64,000 nucleotides of DNA. Source: Mesorhizobium sp. M8A.F.Ca.ET.218.01.1.1. GTDB taxonomy: Bacteria; Pseudomonadota; Alphaproteobacteria; Rhizobiales; Rhizobiaceae. Positions 42,258 to 50,776 of this stretch are shown one piece after another. The notes under the pieces were generated by a model. That model had not been told where the DNA came from. It did not search any database and was given only the letters and a program-made list of their open reading frames with translations. Both the position numbers and the translations under genes were made by a program. Location of the stretch: contig NZ_SRUZ01000010.1 of NCBI RefSeq assembly GCF_004791165.1, positions 186,001 through 250,000 on the forward strand. Direction: 5' to 3'. Positions within the stretch are counted from its first letter, which is position 1; each line of letters opens with the position of its first letter.

Positions 42258-43115
42258 TTACTTGACGGCCCCGGCCATCAGGCCGCGGATGTAGAAGCGC
42301 TGCAAAGCCAGGAACAGGATCAGGCAGGGCACCATCATCACGGTGACGCCCGCCTGCACGGCGCCCCAGTCGATGGCGCCGAAGCGGCCCGACTGAAGCG
42401 CGGTCATCATCACCGGCAGCGTGAATTTGGACTGGTCGGTCATCAGCACCAGGGCAGCGAGGAACTCGTTCCAGGCGCCAAGGAAGGCAAACAGCGCGAT
42501 GGTGACGACGCCAGGCCAGACCAGCGGCAGCATCACCTTTATGAGCATGGTGGCGTTGCCGGCGCCGTCCATGCGAGCGGCCTCCTCGATCTCGCGCGGC
42601 ACCGCGTCGAAGGCGTTGCGCATCATGAAGATCGAGAACGGCAATTGAAGCGTCACATAGACGCCGACCAGCCCGGTCAGCGTGTTGTGCAGGCCAAGCT
42701 TGGTCAGCACCAGGAAGATCGGCGTCAGGATCGACTGGAACGGGATCATGATCGTCGACAGGATGAGGACGAAGAACAGGTCCTTGAACGGAAACCGAAA
42801 CCGCGAGAAGCCGTAACCGGCGAGCACGCTGACAATGACCGACAATATGACGGTCATCACCGAGACATAGATGCTGTTCTGCGCCGAGACCCACAGGCCG
42901 TCGCCGAAACTGTTCAGCGTTTGATAGTTCTCGAGCGAGAAGCCCGTGGTCGGCCAGGGCGGCAGCGGCGGCAGGCGCGCCTCCTGCGCCGGCTTGAAGG
43001 CCGACAGCACCGTCCACACGATCGGCGCCACGAACAGCAGCGAGGCGATGATGCCGGTGGAGTGCCTGGCGAGGCGGGCGGCGAGCTTGCCTCTGGCTGA
43101 TATCGCCTGCGCCAT
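42258..43115 (-). CDS. Carbohydrate ABC transporter permease (MalG type)
   Basis: A 285-aa permease with six membrane segments and the coupling loop EAARMDGAGNATMLIKVMLPL. ATG 43115 overlaps the stop of the upstream permease (ATGA). Ends 21 bases before the GH127 start. With the 43115-44038 permease it forms the sugar channel. Confidence 0.92.
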   Translation of the reverse strand: MAQAISARGKLAARLARHSTGIIASLLFVAPIVWTVLSAFKPAQEARLPPLPPWPTTGFSLENYQTLNSFGDGLWVSAQNSIYVSVMTVILSVIVSVLAGYGFSRFRFPFKDLFFVLILSTIMIPFQSILTPIFLVLTKLGLHNTLTGLVGVYVTLQLPFSIFMMRNAFDAVPREIEEAARMDGAGNATMLIKVMLPLVWPGVVTIALFAFLGAWNEFLAALVLMTDQSKFTLPVMMTALQSGRFGAIDWGAVQAGVTVMMVPCLILFLALQRFYIRGLMAGAVK

Positions 43116-44038
43116 CAGTCGAGCCCCTCGGGCTTGCGCAGCAGCCAGAGCTGGACGAGGCTGAGCGCCACCAGAATGACCAGCAGCACCATCGACAGCG
43201 CCGCGCCATAGCCGAGCTTGAACGACACGAAGGACTGGTTGAAGATCCAGTAGACCGCCGTCAGCGTCTGGTTGCGCGGGCCGCCGCGCAGGATGATGTA
43301 GAACTGGTCGAAGGCGAGGATCGAGCCGGCCACCGACAGGATCAGCGCCAGCGCCAGCGTGCGGCGCATCAGCGGCAAGGTGATCGCCCGGAACCTGGCG
43401 AGCGGCCCGGCGCCGTCGATGACGGCGGCCTCCTGCAGGTCCTGCGGGATCGATTGCAGGCCGGTCATCAGGATGATCATGGTGAAGCCGGCGACCTTCC
43501 ACACCACCATGGCGATGATCGACCAGAAGGCCGGCTGGAAGGTGGCGAGCAGGTTGAACTTCCTGTCGATCAGGCCGAGGTCGTAGGCGGCGGGGCTGAA
43601 CAGGCCGGAATCGACGTTGAGCAGCCACGACCAGAGCAGGCTCGCCGAGGCGAAGCCGACCACCGCCGGCATGAAGAACATGGTGCGGTAGACATTGGTG
43701 AACGGGGGCGGCCGCTCGATGAAGATCGCCAGCGGAAAGGCGACGGCGAAGATCGCGATGGTGACGACCAGCGTGTAGTAGCCGGTGAACCTCAGCGCGT
43801 TCCAGAACCTGGTATCGCGCAGGATTGCCCAGTAATTACCGAGGCCTATGAAGGAATGCTCGCCCATCAGCGGCCAATTGTGCAGCGACATCCACGCCGT
43901 CATGCCGAGCGGGATGACGAAGAACAGCATGACGAGCGCGACCGCCGGCGCGACATAGAGCAGGCCGATCCACTGCCGGCGCCCAGCGCCGACGAGCTTG
44001 CGGGCGCGGGGCGGGGCGGTGGTTGTGATGGTGGTCAT
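43115..44038 (-). CDS. Carbohydrate ABC transporter permease (MalF type)
   Basis: A 307-aa permease, about six membrane segments, with coupling motif EAAVIDGAGPLARFRAITLPL. ATG 44038. Separated from the binding protein gene by 311 bases containing a perfect 26-bp inverted repeat. No ATPase gene exists in the operon, as is common for CUT1 systems that share an MsmK/UgpC-type ATPase. Confidence 0.92.
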   Translation of the reverse strand: MTTITTTAPPRARKLVGAGRRQWIGLLYVAPAVALVMLFFVIPLGMTAWMSLHNWPLMGEHSFIGLGNYWAILRDTRFWNALRFTGYYTLVVTIAIFAVAFPLAIFIERPPPFTNVYRTMFFMPAVVGFASASLLWSWLLNVDSGLFSPAAYDLGLIDRKFNLLATFQPAFWSIIAMVVWKVAGFTMIILMTGLQSIPQDLQEAAVIDGAGPLARFRAITLPLMRRTLALALILSVAGSILAFDQFYIILRGGPRNQTLTAVYWIFNQSFVSFKLGYGAALSMVLLVILVALSLVQLWLLRKPEGLD

Positions 44039-44056
44039 GGCTGCGCGCTCGTTCTT

Positions 44057-44222
44057 CCTTCTCCCCTTGTGGGAGAAGGTGGATCGGCGCGCAGCGCCGA
44101 GACGGTTGAGGGGTGCGCCAAGCAATGAGGCAGGTGCGATTTCGAACTTGTTGCCAAGCTGGAGCACCCCTCATCCGACCTCGCTTCGCGAGGCCACCTT
44201 CTCCCACAAGGGGAGAAGGGAG
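44057..44222. repeat. Palindromic intergenic repeat inside the sugar operon
   Basis: A perfect 26-bp inverted repeat (44057-44082 and 44194-44219) closes a roughly 110-bp inner segment. The arms (CTTCTCCC...GGGAGAAGG) resemble the ends of the repeats at 53981-54168 and 59790-59970, so this is a variant of family B. In mRNA it would form a strong hairpin between the binding protein gene and the permease genes, a place where such structures often raise the binding-protein:permease ratio. The rest of 44039-44349 holds no gene. Confidence 0.75.
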
Positions 44223-44349
44223 AACCAACCCTCCGACGCTCCGAAGCGGAGATGCAACCGAGTCTTCTCAACGCGATAGCCCTGCCATTTGAACCAAAAC
44301 AATTTCCGGCCGCCCGCCCAGGGAGACAGGCGAGCGGCCGGACAGGCGC

Positions 44350-45597
44350 CTATTTCTGCGGCGCCTGGTCGATGATCGACTGCATGGTTTCCTGGGCGTT
44401 GGCGATCGCGCCATCGACGTCGTCGCCGAAGAACACCTCGTTGATCATCTGCGTCCATGGGCCGTTGGCGGAGTTGATCAGGTCGTTGAACACCACCGAG
44501 TAGGGGGTCTTGCCCTTCGCCATCGCCTCGGCGGCGATCTGGTAGCGCGGATCGAGATCCTTGAGCGCGTCCTTGGCGATGTCGCCGCGCACCGGCAGGC
44601 TGCCGTATTTGGCGAGGATGGTCTGGCCCTCGAGCGAATAGGCGAAGTCCAGGAACTCCTTCACCACGGCGAGCTTCTTGGTGCCCTTGGTGACGACGAA
44701 ATTGTCGCCGCCGGCAAAGGACGACCAGTTGCCATCCTTGCCCGGCAGGAAGGTGATGCCGTAGTCGACATTGGGATACTGCGTGTTGAGCGCGCCGATG
44801 GCAAAGGCGCCAGAGGGCGAGATGCCGATATTGCCGGCGGCGAAGGCGGCGAAGAAATTGGCGCCGGTGTCGGTCTGCGCGCCCGCCGGCACCAGGTCCT
44901 TCTTGACCATGGAGCGGTAGAGATCGATGGCGCCACGCAGCTGCGGGCTGTCCAGCGTCGCCTTGGAGCCGTCCTCCGACAGGATGTCGCCGCCAGAGGC
45001 CCAGATCAGCGGCGTGAAGGTGAAGATGTTGCAGCCGCCGCAATTGCCGGAGAAATAGAAGCCCTTGATGTTGCCGCCAAGCGCGTTGACCTTCTCGGCA
45101 TCGGCCTCGATTTCGGCCCAGTTGGTCGGGCCTTTTTCTGGGTCGAGGCCGGCCTGCTTGAACAGCTTCTTGTTCCAGATCAGCACCGAGGCGTCGGCCG
45201 AGAAGGGCAGGCCGTAAATATGGTCCTTGTAGGTGCCGGTCTTCACATGCGCCGGCGACAGGCTGGCGAAATAGGGCAGGGACTTGGCCCAGTCGGTGAT
45301 GTCCTCGAGCTGGCCGGCGGCGGCGAAGGACGGGGTGTAGATCAGGTCGAGCGAGAGCGCGTCGGGCGCCGTGCCGCCGGCGGCGGCCGCGCCATATTTT
45401 GGGATGATCTCGGCATTGGGGATGATGTCGAGCTTGACCTGGTCCTTGTTCGCCTTGTTGAAGGCGTCGACGATCCTCGGCATGAAGTTCGAGCCGTCGG
45501 CGCGCACCCAGATGTTGGCGGTCTCGGCGGCGGCAAGTTGCAGGCCGCAGCCCAGAGCGGCAGCGGCCAGGGCCAGTTTGGCAATCAGGTTCCTCAT
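44350..45597 (-). CDS. Carbohydrate ABC transporter substrate-binding protein
   Basis: A 415-aa periplasmic binding protein of family 1 (SBP_bac_1). Sec signal of about 24 residues ending LQLAAAE, then a two-lobe body (NKANKDQVKLDIIPN; DALSLDLIYTPSF; FSADASVLIWNKKLFKQAG). ATG 45597 follows a strong GGAGGAGGAG site. Second gene of the unit after LacI. Its ligand is presumably the sugar cleaved by GH127. Cys pair in the central lobe (FSGNCGGCNIF) is unusual and could be a disulfide. Confidence 0.92.
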   Translation of the reverse strand: MRNLIAKLALAAAALGCGLQLAAAETANIWVRADGSNFMPRIVDAFNKANKDQVKLDIIPNAEIIPKYGAAAAGGTAPDALSLDLIYTPSFAAAGQLEDITDWAKSLPYFASLSPAHVKTGTYKDHIYGLPFSADASVLIWNKKLFKQAGLDPEKGPTNWAEIEADAEKVNALGGNIKGFYFSGNCGGCNIFTFTPLIWASGGDILSEDGSKATLDSPQLRGAIDLYRSMVKKDLVPAGAQTDTGANFFAAFAAGNIGISPSGAFAIGALNTQYPNVDYGITFLPGKDGNWSSFAGGDNFVVTKGTKKLAVVKEFLDFAYSLEGQTILAKYGSLPVRGDIAKDALKDLDPRYQIAAEAMAKGKTPYSVVFNDLINSANGPWTQMINEVFFGDDVDGAIANAQETMQSIIDQAPQK

Positions 45598-45659
45598 GTT
45601 CTCCTCCTCCAGGGTTGGCCGCTGTCCGCGGCTTGGCGCCGATCGCGTGGCGCTTTGTT

Positions 45660-46703
45660 TCAGCCGTCCGGCGGACGGCCGCAGGACTGACGCACCACCA
45701 GCCGGCACGGCAGTTTTCTGATGCCTGGCGCGGCGGATTTGCCGCCGACCAGGGAAAGCAGGGTCAGCCCGGCCTCGCGGCCTAATGCTGCCAGGTTCAT
45801 GTCGACCGAGGTCAGCGGCGGGCGGGTCGCCTCGGCCACGATCTCCCAATTGTCGAAGCCGATGACGCCGACATCATTGGGCACGCCGAGGCCGCGTTCG
45901 CGCAGAGCATCGATGACGCCGCGCGCGATCTGGTCGTTGCCGCAGAAGACAGCGTCCGGTTTTTCGCCGTTGCCATCGAACAGTTTCGCCACGGCGTCAT
46001 GTCCCCAGGCCTCAGACCAGGCGCCGAGCAGCGGCTCGATCACCGGCAGGCCGTTTTCCGTCAAGACGGCGCGGTAAGCCTGAGCCCGTTCGTGCACCAC
46101 GGCAAAGCTCGCCGGACCGGTGACATGGGCGATGCGCTTGCGGCCGAGCCGGCGGAAATGCTCGATCGCCAGCCGCGCCCCGCCGCCATCGTCGGAGACG
46201 AAGGCGACAGCGTCGGGATCGGGCTGGGTGAAGGCATAGATCACCGGGACGCGCAGGTTGGACAGGTCGACCGGCAAATGGCGGTCGATGCGCTTGCCGG
46301 TGGCGATGATGCCGTCGACGCGCTTGTCGAGCATGGCCTCGACATGGAGCTGGCCGAGGCGCGGATCCTCCTCGACATTGCACAGGAACACCGAAACGCC
46401 GGCATCGACCAGGGCGTCCGATATGCCCGACATCAGTGGCAGCGAGAAACGGCCATAGGTATCGTTGGTGAGCAGGCCGACGGTGAAGGAGCGCCGCCTC
46501 AGCAGGCTCTGCGCCAGGCTGTTGGGACGAAATCCCAGGCTGCGCGCCGTCTCGCGGATGCGCTCGCGGGTCTCGGCCGTCATGCGCCCCTGGTCATTGA
46601 GCGCCTTCGACGCGGTGGCGACGCTGACGCCGGCCCGGGCGGCCACGTCGCGCAAGGTGACGGGCTTGGGAAAGACCGGAACTGGCTGATCGTCCGATGC
46701 CAT
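45660..46703 (-). CDS. LacI family repressor of the sugar operon
   Basis: A 347-aa LacI regulator: HTH and hinge in TLRDVAARAGVSVATASKALNDQGRMTAETRERIRETARSLGFRPN, then the sugar-binding core. First gene of the operon 46703-40254, so it represses its own transcription. Two operator-like dyads lie upstream at 46724-46739 and 46792-46807. The effector is likely the imported sugar or a breakdown product. Confidence 0.92.
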   Translation of the reverse strand: MASDDQPVPVFPKPVTLRDVAARAGVSVATASKALNDQGRMTAETRERIRETARSLGFRPNSLAQSLLRRRSFTVGLLTNDTYGRFSLPLMSGISDALVDAGVSVFLCNVEEDPRLGQLHVEAMLDKRVDGIIATGKRIDRHLPVDLSNLRVPVIYAFTQPDPDAVAFVSDDGGGARLAIEHFRRLGRKRIAHVTGPASFAVVHERAQAYRAVLTENGLPVIEPLLGAWSEAWGHDAVAKLFDGNGEKPDAVFCGNDQIARGVIDALRERGLGVPNDVGVIGFDNWEIVAEATRPPLTSVDMNLAALGREAGLTLLSLVGGKSAAPGIRKLPCRLVVRQSCGRPPDG

Positions 46704-46723
46704 CGCGGCAAGAATCCTTAGCT

Positions 46724-46739
46724 GGGAAAAGGTTTTCCC
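46724..46739. promoter_or_regulatory. Probable LacI operator 1
   Basis: Inverted repeat GGGAAAA-GG-TTTTCCC, 20 bases before the repressor start, the size and symmetry usual for LacI-family sites. A related half-conserved site lies 53 bases further upstream. Overlap with the transcription start is likely. Confidence 0.6.
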
Positions 46740-46791
46740 TTATCGGCCGGAATAAGGCCCGGCCAATGGCCGAGCCTGATCGGGGCTGTCT

Positions 46792-46807
46792 GGAAAAACC
46801 TTTTCTC
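46792..46807. promoter_or_regulatory. Probable LacI operator 2
   Basis: GGAAAAACCTTTTCTC, a looser version of operator 1 with GAAAA/TTTTC arms and an odd spacer. Centre-to-centre spacing to operator 1 is about 68 bases. Two sites would permit cooperative or looping repression; operator identity is inferred from similarity and place. Confidence 0.5.
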
Positions 46808-46952
46808 AACTCAGGCTAGGGCACATCAAAGACCTGTTCAAGAGAAAAATTTGCAGTCGCTGGCGCGATCGGATTTTGCGTGAGGGCGCGGCCAATCGGT
46901 GCCGGGTCCACGCCGTGCGCATTCATGGACTCAAGACCGCTTCGGCAGCTTC

Positions 46953-47219
46953 TCAGCGGAAATCATCCGATGTCAGCATATACAAGCTCTTGTGGGTGCG
47001 GCTGTAGGCCTTGGCGGCGACGTCGTGGATCGTGGAACTCGACCTGTCGAAGGCGGCAAGATAGCCGGCCTCGTCGGCGGTGGTGTCGGGCTGCATCCTG
47101 GTCATGGCATCGGCGGCCACGGAGAAGGAAATCTGCAGCATGCCGTCATGGCCGACGAAGCGGATGCGTTGACCGGCCACGTCATAGCTGCGGCTGCGGT
47201 TGGGGAAGGTCAGGCTCAT
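46953..47219 (-). CDS. DUF1488 family protein
   Basis: An 88-aa protein matching DUF1488: LTFPNRSRSYDVAGQRIRFVGHDGMLQISFSVAADAM at the start and a helical C-terminus. No known function; common in rhizobia. Overlaps the preceding DUF6481-type gene end by four bases (ATGA), so the two are co-translated. The 249 bases to the LacI start hold the operators described. Confidence 0.85.
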   Translation of the reverse strand: MSLTFPNRSRSYDVAGQRIRFVGHDGMLQISFSVAADAMTRMQPDTTADEAGYLAAFDRSSSTIHDVAAKAYSRTHKSLYMLTSDDFR

Positions 47220-47470
47220 GTCTTGACCCCCGTTGCGGCGGCCTTCTTGGCCACCCGTTTCGCCTTCGGCGTCGGGTTCAGCGCTTCGGCCACGCGGTCG
47301 GCTTCTTCCTTGGCCAGCCGCAACTCCCTCAGCCGTTTCGTCTTGATCTCCCTGGCACGCGCCTCGGACATGTATTCAGCGGTCGCCTTGTTGTGCTCCG
47401 CCGTCTTCTTCTGCTTGTCGACAAAGCGGGCTTGGGCTTTTTCCATCAGAGTCTGATTGCCATCGGCCAT
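47216..47470 (-). CDS. DUF6481-like charged helical protein
   Basis: An 84-aa highly charged helical protein (EKAQARFVDKQKKTAEHNKATAEYM..ARAREIKTKRLRELRLAKEEADR) with a basic, Lys/Ala-rich tail. Matches the small DUF6481 type of alphaproteobacteria. ATG 47470 is preferred as AAGGAG lies nine bases upstream; an earlier in-frame ATG at 47488 lies upstream of that site. Coupled to the DUF1488 gene. Coiled-coil or nucleic-acid binding is possible. Confidence 0.8.
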   Translation of the reverse strand: MADGNQTLMEKAQARFVDKQKKTAEHNKATAEYMSEARAREIKTKRLRELRLAKEEADRVAEALNPTPKAKRVAKKAAATGVKT

Positions 47471-47793
47471 CGAACAAATCTCCTTCATGCTGAAATCGTG
47501 AAAACGAACTTGTCCGATAAATAGGCGCTCGGCAGGAAAAATTCAATCTTTCGAATTATTTGGCGCTTTGCCGGCGCCGAGAAAGCGAGCGCTGAAATAA
47601 TACTTTTGAATATTCTCCCGCGGCCAAGATTATCCTTGCCTCCGGGAAATGTAGGTCGGGCCGAGGTGCCAACGGACGCTATTTCGAACGGAAATCCGTT
47701 TCGCACCTTCCTGAAATTGCCTAGGATGGTCCGGTGGTCGATTGGGGGCGTTTGCGGAAAACGGAACCGCGATTCTGTATACGGAGACAAGCC
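47471..47793. other. Divergent intergenic region
   Basis: The 323 bases between the DUF6481-like gene and the methionine sulfoxide reductase gene. AT-rich patches near 47500-47560 and 47590-47630 are candidate promoters for the minus-strand unit. No gene or repeat seen. Confidence 0.5.
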
Positions 47794-48291
47794 ATGTTTG
47801 CCGCCAAGGCCATCGACGCCTCCAACAAGGCCGAATTCTACCGCGACCTCGCCAAGCAATTGAAGGCATTGCTGGAGGGCGAGGGCGATTCCATCGCCAA
47901 CGCCGCCAACACCTCGGCGCTGATCTTCCAGATGGTGCCCGACCTCAACTGGGCCGGCTTCTACTTCCTGGCATCGGACGAGGAACTGGTGCTCGGCCCC
48001 TTCCAGGGCAAGCCGGCCTGCGTGCGCATCACTGTCGGCAAGGGCGTGTGCGGAACGGCGGTCGAGCTCGGCACTTCGATGCTGATCAAGGACGTGCATG
48101 ATTTCCCCGGCCACATCGCCTGCGACGCCGACTCGCGCTCCGAACTGGTGGTGCTGCTGGAAGACGAGGAGGGTGTCTTCGGCGTGCTCGATCTCGACAG
48201 CCCGACGCCCGGCCGTTTCGACAGTGCCGACCAGGCCGGCATCGAGGCGCTGGCGGCAATCTATGTCGCGGCGACTTCGTTCGAGGATTGA
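47794..48291 (+). CDS. msrC: Free methionine-(R)-sulfoxide reductase (GAF domain)
   Basis: A 165-aa single GAF-domain enzyme that reduces free methionine-(R)-sulfoxide. The three functional cysteines are all present: Cys76 (PACVRI), Cys86 (GKGVCGTA) and Cys110 (GHIACDADS), with the same 10- and 24-residue spacings as E. coli fRMsr. The acidic ligand segment EDEEGVFGVLDLDSP follows. ATG 47794 starts the standard N-terminus; a longer reading frame from 47734 has no supporting homology. Cytoplasmic oxidative-stress repair. A hairpin terminator follows at 48328. Confidence 0.92.
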   Translation: MFAAKAIDASNKAEFYRDLAKQLKALLEGEGDSIANAANTSALIFQMVPDLNWAGFYFLASDEELVLGPFQGKPACVRITVGKGVCGTAVELGTSMLIKDVHDFPGHIACDADSRSELVVLLEDEEGVFGVLDLDSPTPGRFDSADQAGIEALAAIYVAATSFED

Positions 48292-48327
48292 ATCCGGCTC
48301 ACAAACAGATTCAGACAAGGCCTCCTG

Positions 48328-48364
48328 GAGCGGTTCAGAGTTTGATAGAATCTCTGACCCGCTC
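48328..48364 (+). terminator. Putative Rho-independent terminator
   Basis: A 13-bp stem with one mismatch (GAGCG-GTT-CAGAG pairing with CTCTG-ACC-CGCTC) and an 11-base loop, followed by a T-rich stretch (CTTCTTGTTTTT) at 48370-48377. Placed 37 bases after msrC. A second imperfect hairpin (GGAAGCGC..GCGCTTC and GGGAAAA..TTTTCC) follows up to about 48455; these also resemble common rhizobial intergenic repeats. Confidence 0.6.
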
Positions 48365-48512
48365 TAACTTCTTGTTTTTACTCAACTCCCAAGGGGAAGC
48401 GCTAGGCGCTTCTCCCGGGAAAACCGCTACGCACTTTTCCTGGAATTGCTCTAAGCCCTTGTTTTGACAGATGCCGTGTGCCCCTATGCCTTCACGCGCA
48501 GGGACAGGCGGA

Positions 48513-49616
48513 TCAGGCCAGCTTCACCAGCATCAGGCTGAAGCCGCCGATGAACAGGAAGGCGCAGAAGGCGAGCGCCAGCGGGCGCAGGCCGCGCGAG
48601 CGAAGCTGCGAAATGTCGGCCTGCAGGCCCATGGCGGCGAGCCCCATGGTCAGCATGATGGTGGTGGCAAGCACTATCGCCTGCTTCACTTCGGCCGGTA
48701 CCGCCACAAGGCTGTTCAGCGCCACGACGGCGACGAAGGCGGCGACGAACCACGGCATGGGCGGGCGCGCCGCCGAGGGGTCGCCGCTCTTGCGGCGTGC
48801 CATCAGGCCGAGCGCGATGACCATCGGCGCCAGCATGGCGACGCGCGTCAGCTTGGCCACGGTGGCGATCTCGCCGGATTGGGTGCCGTTCTGGAAACCG
48901 GCGCCGATGACCTGCGCCACCTCATGGATCGAAGCGCCCGCCCACAGGCCAAAAGCGTGCTGGTCGAGGCCAAGCAGCGGCGCCAGCAGCGGGAAGCCGA
49001 GCATGGCGACGGTGCCGAACAAGGTGATCGAGGCGACGGCATAGGTGACGTCCTCATCGCGCGCGTCGGTGACGATGTTGGTGGCCACGATCGCCGAGGC
49101 GCCGCAGATCGAAGTGCCGGCGGCGATCAGCTGCGCCAGCTTGGCATCGACGCCGATCAGCCGGCCGAGCGTGATGGTGAAGAGGAAGGTGGCGCCAAGG
49201 GTCGCCGCCACGATGCCGACGCCGCTGGCGCCGATCGAAACCACCTGGCCGAGCGTCAACTGGAAGCCGAGCAGCACGATGGCAAAGCGCAGCAGGCGCT
49301 TTTGCGAGAAGGCGATGCCGGCCCTGGCGTGCGCCGGCGTGCCGAGCACATTGGAATAGACCATGCCGGCCACGACGGCCAGGATCATCGGGCTGAACAA
49401 GGCGAAGCCGGAGACATTGCGGGCGGAGAAGGCGACGGCCGTGATCATCGACACCAGCACGATCCCGGGGATGATGCCGTTCCACAGGGAATCGAGGCGC
49501 TTGCGGCCCCGCGCCAGATCGGCGGAAATCCTGCTTTTCGGAATATCGTTCGCGATGCGGGTCAGGGAAGACAATGCAATTCTCCAGGCGGGTATCCCGG
49601 GGAAATGCCATTTCAT
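48513..49616 (-). CDS. YeiH family putative sulfate exporter
   Basis: A 367-aa protein with about ten membrane segments of the YeiH/UPF0324 type: PMILAVVAGMVYSN near the start, FAIVLLGFQLTLGQV, the conserved GTSICGASAIVATN loop, and GLWAGASIHEVAQVIGAG. Members have been proposed to export sulfate or taurine-derived sulfur, though evidence is sparse. ATG 49616 has GGAAAG seven bases upstream; the longer reading to 49682 lacks this. Confidence 0.88.
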   Translation of the reverse strand: MKWHFPGIPAWRIALSSLTRIANDIPKSRISADLARGRKRLDSLWNGIIPGIVLVSMITAVAFSARNVSGFALFSPMILAVVAGMVYSNVLGTPAHARAGIAFSQKRLLRFAIVLLGFQLTLGQVVSIGASGVGIVAATLGATFLFTITLGRLIGVDAKLAQLIAAGTSICGASAIVATNIVTDARDEDVTYAVASITLFGTVAMLGFPLLAPLLGLDQHAFGLWAGASIHEVAQVIGAGFQNGTQSGEIATVAKLTRVAMLAPMVIALGLMARRKSGDPSAARPPMPWFVAAFVAVVALNSLVAVPAEVKQAIVLATTIMLTMGLAAMGLQADISQLRSRGLRPLALAFCAFLFIGGFSLMLVKLA

Positions 49617-49762
49617 AATCGATCTTTCCAACGAATTATTTTGGTTGGAATGATCTATTTTTACGAACGATTGGCCGTCCAAACGGTCTCAAGGACGCGT
49701 GTGCGCATTGCTCATGGCTTGGCGATGCATCGCACCGAGCTGCGAGAACGCAATCCGTCGGG

Positions 49763-50047
49763 CTACAACATGTCCTGCCACCGCCGTGCGCCATGAATGA
49801 CACGCACGATCTCCGCACCGTCGTCCGTTTGGCGATAGAGGATCAAGTAGTTTCCCGCAGGGAACGTGCGCAAGCCCGGTCGCACTTCCGGCCGGGCAAT
49901 GCCCATGCCCGGCATGTCGGCGATGCGTTCGCAATGGGCATGGATTTCGTCATACCAACGCAACGCCGCCGCAGGACTGTCCTCGGCTATATAAAGCGCG
50001 ATGGCTTCGATATCAGCTTCGGCCTCCGGTCGAAGGCGTAGCGTCAT
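49763..50047 (-). CDS. parE: ParE family toxin
   Basis: A 94-aa RelE/ParE-fold toxin: LRLRPEAEADIEAIALYIAEDSPAAALRW at the N-terminus and AGNYLILYRQTDDGAEIVRVIHGARRW at the C-terminus. ParE toxins poison DNA gyrase. Its ATG overlaps the antitoxin stop by four bases. Gyrase as target is known for the family only. Confidence 0.9.
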   Translation of the reverse strand: MTLRLRPEAEADIEAIALYIAEDSPAAALRWYDEIHAHCERIADMPGMGIARPEVRPGLRTFPAGNYLILYRQTDDGAEIVRVIHGARRWQDML

Positions 50048-50325
50048 CGCGATGTGCGCTCGGCAATCCTCGCATCAAGCTTGCCTTTGATCCGGGCGAA
50101 GGCATCGCGGCCGTCGACCGGATCGCCGCTTGCCATGCCTTCGTCCCAAAGCCGGCCTAGCTCGTCGATGGCTTGGTCGCGTTGCATCCGACGAAACTTC
50201 CACTCGCGCAAGGCCTCGCGCATGACTTCGCTCGCCGAAGCGTATTCGCCCGCCGCAACGGCCTCGCGCATCATGGTTGCCATTTCGGGCGTGAGGGCAA
50301 CGCTCACTTTCTCGACATTCGCCAT
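50044..50325 (-). CDS. parD: ParD family antitoxin
   Basis: A 93-aa ribbon-helix-helix antitoxin: VSVALTPEMATMMREAVAAGEYASASEVMREALREW, then a charged tail that would wrap ParE. ATG 50325 follows AGGAGA. First gene of the pair, overlapped ATGA by the toxin gene. A dyad directly upstream (50337-50355) may be its operator. Confidence 0.9.
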   Translation of the reverse strand: MANVEKVSVALTPEMATMMREAVAAGEYASASEVMREALREWKFRRMQRDQAIDELGRLWDEGMASGDPVDGRDAFARIKGKLDARIAERTSR

Positions 50326-50336
50326 CGGCGGGTTCT

Positions 50337-50355
50337 CCTACCTGGGCAAAGTAGG
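50337..50355. promoter_or_regulatory. Candidate ParD operator
   Basis: Short inverted repeat CCTAC-N9-GTAGG overlapping the ribosome-binding area of parD. ParD proteins usually repress their own operon through such sites. Weak five-base arms make the assignment tentative. Confidence 0.35.
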
Positions 50356-50398
50356 CAAGTTTACCACCGGCTGCAAGGAGGCCAGGTGGCGCATGACA

Positions 50399-50776
50399 TC
50401 AAAGCTGCGCCTCGATCGCCGCCTTGTCGATCACCGACCAGACGTTCCTGATCCTGTCGTTCAGATATTCATAGAAGACGTTCTCGCTGAAGGAGACCTT
50501 TTTGCCATTGATGGGCAGGCCGAGGAACGTTCCCTTGGGCGTGCAGTTGAACTGGAGGCGGCTGGCGATGAAAGGCGGATCGGAGATCAGCAGTTGCACA
50601 TCGAAATAGAGGTCCGGAATTTCCCGAAAATCCCGCTCCAGCATGTCGCGATAGCCTGACAATCCGACGCGGTCGCCATTGTAGTGCACCTCGTCATGGA
50701 CGAAGCGGTGCAGCCTTTGCCAATCCTGGTTGTTGAGGCAGTCGATATAGCCTCGATAGAGATCGGTTTCGGTCAC
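50399..50776 (-). CDS. SnoaL-like ester cyclase family protein
   Basis: A 125-aa NTF2-like protein: YRGYIDCLNNQDWQRLHRFVHDEVHYNG, SGYRDMLERDFREIPDLYFDVQLL and GKKVSFSENVFYEYLNDRI. Matches the SnoaL/ester cyclase group, whose members include polyketide cyclases and many proteins of unknown ligand. Single gene, likely cytoplasmic. ATG 50776. Confidence 0.85.
   Translation of the reverse strand: MTETDLYRGYIDCLNNQDWQRLHRFVHDEVHYNGDRVGLSGYRDMLERDFREIPDLYFDVQLLISDPPFIASRLQFNCTPKGTFLGLPINGKKVSFSENVFYEYLNDRIRNVWSVIDKAAIEAQL

Noticed and set aside
39705..43100. A 1131-codon plus-strand reading frame
   Set aside because: It runs antisense through GH127 and a permease gene, both with clear motifs, and through part of the acyltransferase in another frame; high-GC artefact.
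47485..48318. A 277-codon minus-strand reading frame
   Set aside because: Antisense to msrC, whose three functional cysteines are all present.
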